Source: Luteirhabdus salina
GTDB taxonomy: Bacteria > Bacteroidota > Bacteroidia > Flavobacteriales > Flavobacteriaceae
Assembly: GCA_025384855.1 (NCBI GenBank)
Contig: JALAHT010000001.1
Coordinates: forward strand, 687,064 to 751,063
Length of the DNA stretch: 64,000 bases
Direction of reading: 5' to 3'
In this document: positions 8,122 through 14,857 of the stretch, one piece after another
Position numbering within the stretch: position 1 is the first letter of the stretch
Layout: each line of letters starts with the position of its first letter
Made by a program: the position numbers and the translations under genes
Notes under the pieces: model-generated
Told to the model about the DNA's origin: nothing
The model's input: the letters and a program-made list of their open reading frames with translations, nothing else
Databases searched by the model: none

Positions 8122-9225
8122 TTACAATAGTTCCACCGCCTTATACCAATAATAAAATATGGACTTATCCGGTTGTCGCTTCAATCTATTCAAAAATGCC
8201 CATTCTGCTTTTTCAATGGTAAATTCGCTTATGTTTTTCCCTTCGTAATATTCGATTTCTTTTATCTCATCTTGTAACAAGATGGCATTCAAATAAGCTA
8301 CTCTGGCCGAAGCTGCAAGAGCTTCCTCGATTCTGAAATTACCCGTCATAAGAAAAGCACTTCCAAAACTGCGTATGCCAAGGTTTATATCCTCGAACTT
8401 CTTTTTTGTTTCCTTGGTTGGATTGCGTTCTCTTTTGGCGATGATGGCACAGGTGTTTATGCTATCCCAAAGCACATCTGTTTCTTTGAGGTTTCTTTTG
8501 CCGAAATCTTTATCGGAACTACGATAGGATAGTTCTGCTTTCGCGAAAGCTGAAAAACTATCCTTAACAATAGACATATCTGTAATGTTTTCAAACAACT
8601 TTCCTAAATCGAACAACTGCTTACAGATTTCCATTGTAAATAACTGGTCGCCCTTATAATATGGAATACCGATGGTCTCTGGTGCAAAAGCAGTAAGCTT
8701 ATCGCCACAGATGGAATTTACCGAAGGTGTGGCAATTGATATGATAGGCTCGTCAACCGATAGCCAAGGAATCTCAACGGAAGATTCTATAAGTTCTGGA
8801 TAATGTGGACTGTCAAAAAGTATATCCAACAGAATGGTCCCAGGAACGTTTGGGTTGTAAACCGAATCAAATTCAAAAGTATAATGTGCCTTTGGAACGC
8901 CTTCTTTATAACTTCGGCGTTCATTCAAAGTGTGACTTTTAAAATGTGAATTGGCAACAACCGCATCAAGAATTTTTTCCAACGGTTCACGCTCTATACT
9001 TGATATGATATCGATATCGATTGAAAACCGATTGCCCGCTTCAAGTAAAAGAACAAGCGACGTACCGCCTTTAAAGACAAAATCAAGTCCTTCTATCTTT
9101 AGATGTTCTAACAAAGAAAAGGCGTGAACCATTTTTTCCAAAATGGTCACATTAATGCCCTTATGTTCTTTTTTTGCTCGGAAAGTATCCAACCATTCTT
9201 TTGTGAAGCTTTTGTTTTCAATCAT
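8122..9225 (-). CDS. abiEii: AbiEii-type nucleotidyltransferase toxin
   Basis: A 367-residue DNA-polymerase-beta-fold nucleotidyltransferase. The motif FKGGTSL at 51-57 followed by FSIDIDI (Asp70, Asp72) is the AbiEii/AbiGii signature; a third acidic residue is likely Asp134 in ILLDILFD, and SICGDKLTAF around 171-180 supplies the conserved D-K block. Family members are toxins of type IV toxin-antitoxin systems and can block phage; some modify tRNA. The gene overlaps its antitoxin gene by 8 bp, the normal AbiE arrangement. Unusually, five further genes follow with almost no spacing. Confidence 0.9.
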   Translation of the reverse strand: MIENKSFTKEWLDTFRAKKEHKGINVTILEKMVHAFSLLEHLKIEGLDFVFKGGTSLVLLLEAGNRFSIDIDIISSIEREPLEKILDAVVANSHFKSHTLNERRSYKEGVPKAHYTFEFDSVYNPNVPGTILLDILFDSPHYPELIESSVEIPWLSVDEPIISIATPSVNSICGDKLTAFAPETIGIPYYKGDQLFTMEICKQLFDLGKLFENITDMSIVKDSFSAFAKAELSYRSSDKDFGKRNLKETDVLWDSINTCAIIAKRERNPTKETKKKFEDINLGIRSFGSAFLMTGNFRIEEALAASARVAYLNAILLQDEIKEIEYYEGKNISEFTIEKAEWAFLNRLKRQPDKSIFYYWYKAVELL

Positions 9226-9985
9226 TGATGATGTCCTCTAAAATATTCGGTATGTGATTATTCATAAATTGCTTGATTTCCAGTTCTTTCTTTCGTCTTT
9301 TTGCATAACTGAAAAGTTTTGTGAAATTAATATTGTATCGCTCAAGTATCTTTTCATAAATGTTTATGAGTTCAGAGCCTTGGTAAAAATGGAACAGGTT
9401 TTCATCTGCAAACAAATCCACCATTATTTTTTCAAGTGAGGCGACGGGAACTGCAATTTTTTTGTTTTTCAACTTATTTATGGGTGCTCTTGTAACAAGA
9501 CGCTTTATGACCACAGGAACAGCACTCTCGGAAATGTAGAACTCAATTTCCTTGTCATCGGGATTCAAGAAAAAATTCATTTTCAAGGAATCATTTAGAT
9601 AGTAATAGACTGATTCGGTAAATTCCTTCTCTACTTCCACAACAATCATTTGGTTGGACACTTGATGCTGTGTGAATTCATTGAGCCATTGGTTTTCCCA
9701 TATAGCATATTGGATTTCTTCAAACCTTTCATTGGTCTTTCGTACTATTTTTAGAACGTTTTCAGACAGTACCGGTTTATACTTTGGTTTATAGGATATA
9801 ACATAAACACCACGACCAATAGTCTTGATGATGTCCTTTTTCTTCAGGTCATAAATTCGCCAACTAAAGGTACTTTCCTTCAAATCTGGTTCAAAGTCCA
9901 GATAGAACTGAAATAGTTCGTCCCTATCAAAAGAATCACGTTCCTTAAATGCTTCTATAAGTTTATTTTCTACAATCTTTGGCAT
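9218..9985 (-). CDS. abiEi: AbiEi-like antitoxin and autorepressor (DUF6577-type)
   Basis: 255 residues from the ATG at 9985. An upstream in-frame extension to 10054 crosses the promoter and operator and is rejected. Residues about 1-60 look like a winged helix-turn-helix (helices to about 45, then a wing with GRGVYVIS), followed by an antitoxin domain as in AbiEi proteins. AbiEi antitoxins neutralise the paired nucleotidyltransferase and repress their own promoter. The dyad and direct repeats at 10021-10084 fit this. It is the first gene of the seven-gene operon. Confidence 0.8.
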   Translation of the reverse strand: MPKIVENKLIEAFKERDSFDRDELFQFYLDFEPDLKESTFSWRIYDLKKKDIIKTIGRGVYVISYKPKYKPVLSENVLKIVRKTNERFEEIQYAIWENQWLNEFTQHQVSNQMIVVEVEKEFTESVYYYLNDSLKMNFFLNPDDKEIEFYISESAVPVVIKRLVTRAPINKLKNKKIAVPVASLEKIMVDLFADENLFHFYQGSELINIYEKILERYNINFTKLFSYAKRRKKELEIKQFMNNHIPNILEDIIND

Positions 9986-10007
9986 AACCTTTATATCAAA
10001 ACTTTGC

Positions 10008-10084
10008 CAAAAATACAAAAAAGTGGCGAATATTTGAAAACTAATTATTGCCACTATATAAATAAAGTGGTAAATATTTGAAAT
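10008..10084 (-). promoter_or_regulatory. Promoter and repeated operator of AbiE-led operon
   Basis: On the minus strand a Bacteroidota -7 box TATTTTTG lies at 10015-10008, 22 bp before the antitoxin ATG. Upstream are two 19-bp direct repeats, AAGTGGCGAATATTTGAAA (10021-10039) and AAGTGGTAAATATTTGAAA (10065-10083), 17 of 19 identical, with an inverted half-site TTGCCACT at 10048-10055 facing AGTGGTAA at 10066. Known AbiEi proteins bind paired repeats at their promoters, so this is the expected autorepression site. Confidence 0.65.
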
Positions 10085-10145
10085 TATACAATTTTACGTG
10101 AGTAGAAAAATCCAGTTTAAGGTACTGGACAAACCTTAATTTAAT

Positions 10146-10982
10146 TTATGCCATAGCATAGACTTCATCAAACAGCTTTTTATCCAACCGTTCTTGTTGG
10201 CCGAAGCTTTTCTTCAAAGTATTATGCAATACTGCATTGAAGGCGTTGTACCCCAACCAGAGATTAGGCTCTTCATTAAGCAACAAGGCTTCGTAGTTTA
10301 ATATCTCGATGACTTCACGAGACTTTTTTGAAGGGTCACTGTTCTTATCGCTACATTCGTATCTAAAGAGCTTAGTCTTATCGAGAACTGCTTTTACAAA
10401 TTCCTGTGTGTCGATGATTTTAAATTCCTTCATCTTATCAAATTTCTTGGTAATGGTATAGAATTCATTATCCAGAAACTTGTCGAATAGATTGTTCAAC
10501 CTTGGCATTATAAGATGAGTGTTGTTTTTACTGTGTTTGATGGAAAACTCAATTTCAGCCTGTGAAACGTGCAGACCGTTTGAACACACTTCTCTATAAA
10601 ACCCAAAATGGCCAGAGGTCTTTTCGCTACCATCATACGAGTTCTTGAACCGAAGCATTGGTAGTATCAAGTCCTTATCATTCTTAACCGTAAACTGGCT
10701 TTTGTCATCGATTATAAAATCGGTAATGAACGACCGGTCATTTTTGTTGATGGTGCGCTTGTGAAAGTTCAACTGAGCATCGGTTAGCATTTCCTCAGCT
10801 TTTCTGAAGAACAATTGATTTGGAATGTGGCCATAACTGTTAGATACCACGTTAACGATTTTGCCATTTGAGATGATGACGTTTTCGAGCCCTCGTCGGG
10901 ATTCCATCTGTGTCAGACTTTTTAAGGATTTCATTTCTGATGGAACGAAGATTTCATCCTGTTGCAAATTTTGTAAATACAT
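10146..10982 (-). CDS. DUF932 domain protein
   Basis: 278 residues, recognised by the DUF932 pattern: an early region ending GHIPNQLF, then FGFYREVCSNGLHVSQ (a conserved N-G-L block) and a helical C-terminal half. The DUF932 family is found on plasmids, phages and integrative elements of many bacteria and its molecular role is not settled. The gene shares its upstream leader with the ParB-like gene at 19856-21643, so both were probably controlled alike in the same mobile element. Confidence 0.75.
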   Translation of the reverse strand: MYLQNLQQDEIFVPSEMKSLKSLTQMESRRGLENVIISNGKIVNVVSNSYGHIPNQLFFRKAEEMLTDAQLNFHKRTINKNDRSFITDFIIDDKSQFTVKNDKDLILPMLRFKNSYDGSEKTSGHFGFYREVCSNGLHVSQAEIEFSIKHSKNNTHLIMPRLNNLFDKFLDNEFYTITKKFDKMKEFKIIDTQEFVKAVLDKTKLFRYECSDKNSDPSKKSREVIEILNYEALLLNEEPNLWLGYNAFNAVLHNTLKKSFGQQERLDKKLFDEVYAMA

Positions 10983-10999
10983 AGCTTTTGAATTTTAGA

Positions 11000-11162
11000 T
11001 TAAACATTTTTTAATAACACCGCATAATAGATTAGATGCTTTTCTCTGTAATAAGCCAAGTGGCTTTCCGCACCTTCGATGTTATAATTTTCTTTACTCG
11101 ATTGATAATGTATTTCAGCCTTTTGTGGCGAAATTTTAGGTTTTTCAGATACTCGTTTCATA
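11000..11162 (-). pseudogene. Possible frameshifted small gene before DUF932 gene
   Basis: An ATG at 11162 sits at the same distance from the duplicated leader as the ParB start codon at 21643. It opens a 22-codon frame (MKRVSEKPKISPQKAEIHYQ plus two residues) that stops at 11094. In another frame, coding-like sequence continues at once to a TAA at 11000 (SKENYNIEGAESHLAYYREK and on). A single inserted base near 11100 would explain this. Either it is a decayed gene of about 53 codons or a 22-residue leader peptide. Confidence 0.35.
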
Positions 11163-11348
11163 ATGATATATTTTGATTAAACAATATTTGAGCAGTACCC
11201 AAACGGAAGTTAAAATCTCAGCTCAAAAGGAAACGGAATAAATGAGAAGAGGGATGAGCGCAATGGCTTTATGCCGTAGTCTTTTGATGGGTGTATTTTA
11301 CGAGTTTACCTTGCGTGCATATTGTATGATAATTAAACTCTTTTTTTA
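11163..11348 (-). repeat. Duplicated 5' leader, copy 1 (upstream of DUF932 gene)
   Basis: About 180 bp that closely matches 21644-21830. Long shared words include GATTAAACAATATTTGAGCA, CTCAAAAGGAAACGGAATAA, GGCTTTATGCCGTAGTCTTT and GTATTTTACGAGTTTA. The flanking coding regions are unrelated, so the shared part is probably a promoter with a long 5' untranslated leader copied between two genes of the element. Confidence 0.75.
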
Positions 11349-11560
11349 AGCGGACTTAATTCATAATTTTAGCTCGGGAATGCCTGTGCCGAGCATAGTC
11401 GAAGTGAACTGTTCCTTCCAAAGAATCGTGAAAAGTTAACGAAATGCAAAGCTGAAATTGGGGATTGTGCCTAAGAAATATGTAGTAAAGTTCTTTTTCT
11501 AAAGCGTAGCTTTTCGCGAAATGCCCGCCTGCGAAACGGGCAGGTAGGGGAATGTGAGCG
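11349..11560. repeat. Dispersed structured repeat, copy C
   Basis: A more diverged copy: left arm AAGCGGACTTAATTCATAAT, a REP-like insert with GCCGAGCATAGTCGAAGTG (about 11388-11406), core AAAAGTTAACGAAATGCAAA, then GAAATTGGGGATTGTGCC and a GCCCGCCTGC/GCAGG palindrome near 11523-11545, ending GGGGAATGTGAGC. It lies 3' of the CPBP protease gene ending at 11607. Confidence 0.75.
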
Positions 11561-11606
11561 GCTTACATTAATCTATATTAGTCTTTAGCGCAAGTAATTT
11601 CCCTTA

Positions 11607-12326
11607 TTATCGATAATAGATATAATAAGTCAGTAAAATGGCAGACATATTGTAAAATCCGTGTGCTACAATGGACGCTGTCAATCTTTTAGTCGAAATG
11701 AATAACAAGGTGTAAATAATGGTTGGGACTAAAATATCAAACCATTCCAGACTATTTGTAGGCATATGACCGAAAGAAAAAATAATAATCGATAATATTG
11801 CGGATACCCAGAGTCCAATCTTAGGGTTTTTAAAAATGTTCTTTAAGATGTTTATAAAATAACCCCTGTTGAAAAGTTCCTCGGTTATTCCACCCCCGAT
11901 TACACCTAAAGCTATGAATGAGACTGTTCCGAGAACAGTGCCATCATACATATTTAGCATACCGCTTACATCTGCTCGATTCCCGCCACCTGTATTCGGT
12001 ATAATCAATGCAAATTGAATCGACGTCCACAATGCACCGAATAATAACCCAAATAAAGAATCTCTTTTTAAATCCTCAAATTTAAGTCCAATATACTTCC
12101 AATCTTTCTTAAGAATTTTTAACGAGGTATGAAGCAAAAGTGTGATAGCCAAAAACTGAAACAATGCCATAATGAATAGGTTTATTCCAATCTTTCCACC
12201 ATTTATTTTTGTGACACCAAAGAATATATCTGGTACTATGAAAAGCGCATATCCTATTATTATTGTCAGGATGAAAACTATTAAGATTTTTGTTCTGCTT
12301 GGGGCTTTGACTTCGGTTTGCGTCAT
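11607..12326 (-). CDS. CPBP-family intramembrane metalloprotease
   Basis: A 239-residue polytopic membrane protein with about seven hydrophobic segments. It carries the three CPBP (CAAX/ABI) motifs: EELFNRG (E-E-x3-R), FSFGHM (F-x3-H) and HGFYN near the C-terminus. Relatives are the Rce1/ABI-type proteases; in bacteria their substrates are mostly unknown, and some protect against self-made bacteriocins. It follows the sigma-factor block with a 76-bp gap and may be its last gene. Confidence 0.85.
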   Translation of the reverse strand: MTQTEVKAPSRTKILIVFILTIIIGYALFIVPDIFFGVTKINGGKIGINLFIMALFQFLAITLLLHTSLKILKKDWKYIGLKFEDLKRDSLFGLLFGALWTSIQFALIIPNTGGGNRADVSGMLNMYDGTVLGTVSFIALGVIGGGITEELFNRGYFINILKNIFKNPKIGLWVSAILSIIIFSFGHMPTNSLEWFDILVPTIIYTLLFISTKRLTASIVAHGFYNMSAILLTYYIYYR

Positions 12327-12402
12327 AATTTTTAAATTTATAATTACGACGATTTAAGGTGGTGTTTGTTACTTAGAATTACAAAATCATTTTTTAAAGC
12401 GT

Positions 12403-12723
12403 TTAATATTCAGAGCTATATGATGATTTATACTTATTCATAGATAAGATATAACTCAATCCCAAAAGCAAAATTAAAGACCATACAAATGGAACGGAAA
12501 CACCACCATTCGGCAAAAGCAAAAAAGAAATATTATAAACTATAAACCCTGAAACGACCGTAAACAATATAAAACCAATTATTATTCGACCAACAGACCA
12601 AAACTTGATGGGTTTTTCTTTTATTTGTTCATTTTCAATTGCAGACATTAAATCGTCCGTAAAACCAGTTTTGGTTTTCAGTTCGCTTTTTTGAATGGTT
12701 TTCTTGATATTTTTCTCTTTCAT
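12403..12723 (-). CDS. Small two-helix membrane protein next to sigma factor
   Basis: 106 residues: a charged cytosolic N-terminal part (1-40) and two hydrophobic segments (about 45-66 and 78-93). The start ATG shares ATGA with the sigma-factor stop codon, a classic coupled arrangement. The position and topology suggest an anti-sigma factor or a membrane partner of the sigma factor, but it has no recognisable anti-sigma domain (no zinc-binding H-x3-C-x2-C). Confidence 0.55.
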   Translation of the reverse strand: MKEKNIKKTIQKSELKTKTGFTDDLMSAIENEQIKEKPIKFWSVGRIIIGFILFTVVSGFIVYNISFLLLPNGGVSVPFVWSLILLLGLSYILSMNKYKSSYSSEY

Positions 12724-13298
12724 AACAAACTGTGTATTTCGTTGCCCAATAGTTGTTTAAGTTGCTGTTCCAAATTTTTTCGTCCTCGATGTAAATCAAC
12801 CCTGATTTTTGATGCGCTAAATCCAGAAATCGATTCAATTTCCTTAAGACTCATCTCACACAGGTAAAAAAGCCGCAATAAAAGGACCTCATCAGTTTTT
12901 AATTTTTGCATCGCTTTTTTTATGTACTTTTTTTGGTCTTTAATTCTTAAAGGTTGTTCTTGACTTGAATTCACAGTTTCAGGCAATACCGTTTCACTTT
13001 CTTCTATAGCAACGGTATACTTCTGTTTTTTCAATTCATTGTAACAAGTATTGACGACTATCCTGTACAGCCACGTTGAAAATTTTGATTTGAATTTAAA
13101 GGTTGCTATTTTCTTATATACCTTGATAAACACATCCTGAAGGATATCTTCAGCCAAGGTTTCATTTTTCACAATCGAAACGGCCAGTGATAATGATTTG
13201 TCCTTATATAAATCCACCAAAGTGCGGAAAGCTTCTGAATCGCCGTCCCGCACCCTGTAAATAAGTTCAATATCTTTATCTATTGCCTTATCGCCCAA
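12720..13298 (-). CDS. ECF-type RNA polymerase sigma factor
   Basis: Sigma-70 region 2 (AFRTLVDLYKDKSLSLAVSI, then AEDILQDVFIKVYKKI and FSTWLYRIVVNTCYNELKKQ) and region 4 (LLRLFYLCEMSLKEIESISG) are clear. No ATG is available. I place the start at TTG 13298, giving about 192 residues and an 11-bp overlap with the upstream gene, because earlier TTG/GTG starts (13343, 13340) would add residues inside the upstream gene and are atypical for the family. The sigma factor probably drives a local stress or envelope regulon. Its gene lies in a coupled four-gene block with a serine hydrolase. Confidence 0.8.
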   Translation of the reverse strand: MGDKAIDKDIELIYRVRDGDSEAFRTLVDLYKDKSLSLAVSIVKNETLAEDILQDVFIKVYKKIATFKFKSKFSTWLYRIVVNTCYNELKKQKYTVAIEESETVLPETVNSSQEQPLRIKDQKKYIKKAMQKLKTDEVLLLRLFYLCEMSLKEIESISGFSASKIRVDLHRGRKNLEQQLKQLLGNEIHSLL

Positions 13299-13620
13299 AC
13301 TTTTCTTCCAAAAGATGTGCGACAATAAGCCCGAAACCACCAAATAGTACGATGGTACCCCAAATTAGCAAGTCCGCGGTGTCCTCACTAAGTTCCATCA
13401 ATGTAAAAACCGAAGAAACCATAAGCCCTAAGCCGAGACCTATTAAAATCCCGCCAAAATGCATTAGCCTGCTTTTTGTGATGGTTTTTGGTGCTTGCAG
13501 TCCGTTTTCGGCCATTGCCTTGCGTATTAAATAGGTATAGCGGGCAATGATAAAAATTACTGTGACAATAAGGACAAAAAAAGCTATCCCGAAAATCACT
13601 TCTTGTGTTGTTGTATTCAT
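13288..13620 (-). CDS. DUF6249-like small membrane protein
   Basis: 110 residues from the ATG at 13620; a longer in-frame extension runs antisense through the neighbouring hydrolase gene and is rejected. There are three hydrophobic segments (about 7-27, 48-68, 78-98) and a basic loop around residue 40. This layout (GGILIGLGLGLMVSS, then LIWGTIVLFGGFGLIVAHLL) is what Bacteroidota DUF6249 proteins look like; these often sit next to sigma-factor genes. It lies 17 bp after the serine hydrolase and overlaps the sigma-factor start. Confidence 0.55.
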   Translation of the reverse strand: MNTTTQEVIFGIAFFVLIVTVIFIIARYTYLIRKAMAENGLQAPKTITKSRLMHFGGILIGLGLGLMVSSVFTLMELSEDTADLLIWGTIVLFGGFGLIVAHLLEEKFGR

Positions 13621-13637
13621 TGTGTTGTTTTTTAGAT

Positions 13638-14759
13638 TTAAAATACAGGGCCGATTATCGAATTGAGTCCTTGGATAAATGGAATGGCCTTGTCGCTGTT
13701 TGTAAAGAAAACGATTCCGAATTTTTTTTCGGGCAACACCATCATATAGGATTGAAAATCGTGGTTGTTTCCCGTGTGCATATGCATCATTCCGTATTCC
13801 GTAGGTTTTTGCGCCATTCCCAAGCCCCAACCCGTTTGTCCTATTTGTTGCTTTAAGGAATTGTGGTCCTTAAAGCGGGAATGTTCTTTGAACATTTGTA
13901 CAAAGGTTTCACTTTTTAATCCTTTTTGTTGAAGTAGGGCTATCAAAAACTGGGCATATTCCCTTGCTTCGCTGTGCAAACTGGAATAGGCATTGAAGGT
14001 TTTGCCGTTCCATCCGCCATAGGACGGGTTGTTTTGGGTGGGCTTACCTTTATCATCGTGACCGAAGGCCTTGTGGTCGGCCAAATAATCATCCCATACG
14101 AAAGTGCTGTTGGGCATATTGAGCGGCTCTGTCACTTCCTTTTGAAATAGGTCGTTCAGGTCGCTTTTGAAGCCTATCCCATTCAGTTTTCCAATGACCG
14201 CTGCCAAGTACTGAAAAGCCTCACCTGAATACATAAAATTAGTCCCTGGTGTGAAGGCAAGTTCGACGGGTTCGCCATTTGAGTGGTTGGGAAAACCCGT
14301 GCGATGCGACAGCACCATTCTGGCCGTTATCGTTTTATACGCTTCTTTTGAGTTTTCCGCTATTCCTGGATGCGGCAGATACTCATAGAGCGGCCTGTCA
14401 AGGTCGAGTATTCCCTGTTCGACCATTCTCATTGTGAAATAGGCAAAAATGGGCTTGCTCAGGGAAGCCCCTTCAAAAATGGTCTGGCCATTAACAGGTT
14501 CTTTGGTTTTGGTGTCGGTAACGCCAAAGGTATTATGATACACCAGTTGCGAATCGTTGATGATTGCGATGGATAGCCCGGGCATTTCGACTGCCTGAAC
14601 AATGCTGTCTATTTTCTTATCCAAATTGGACGCCGAAACCGTTGTACCGTCAACCGCTTTAATTGTTTTTTGGTTCGACTGGGCACAGCAGCTTGAAAAA
14701 AATAATACCAGTAGCGATAGGATAAATCCTTGTTTTATTATTGGTTTTGATTGAATCAT
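13638..14759 (-). CDS. Serine hydrolase lipoprotein, beta-lactamase/class C family
   Basis: 373 residues from the ATG at 14759, chosen because a lipoprotein signal follows (LSLLVLFFSSCC). The beta-lactamase-related fold shows Ser-x-x-Lys in FEGASLSKP, a Tyr motif FMYSGEAF and a HTG triad HMHTGNNHD near the C-terminus. Class C-like hydrolases of this type cleave peptides, esters or cell-wall components and are rarely true beta-lactamases. It is the first gene of a block with DUF6249, sigma factor and small membrane protein, so it may be part of an envelope response. Confidence 0.8.
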   Translation of the reverse strand: MIQSKPIIKQGFILSLLVLFFSSCCAQSNQKTIKAVDGTTVSASNLDKKIDSIVQAVEMPGLSIAIINDSQLVYHNTFGVTDTKTKEPVNGQTIFEGASLSKPIFAYFTMRMVEQGILDLDRPLYEYLPHPGIAENSKEAYKTITARMVLSHRTGFPNHSNGEPVELAFTPGTNFMYSGEAFQYLAAVIGKLNGIGFKSDLNDLFQKEVTEPLNMPNSTFVWDDYLADHKAFGHDDKGKPTQNNPSYGGWNGKTFNAYSSLHSEAREYAQFLIALLQQKGLKSETFVQMFKEHSRFKDHNSLKQQIGQTGWGLGMAQKPTEYGMMHMHTGNNHDFQSYMMVLPEKKFGIVFFTNSDKAIPFIQGLNSIIGPVF

Positions 14760-14857
14760 CTTGAAAAAAATTAATGTGAATAATTTGTTTTTTTGAGCGC
14801 TCACATTATTTGGACAAGACGAAGTTGAAAAATGTTACAAGAAAAATTAAAACTGGT

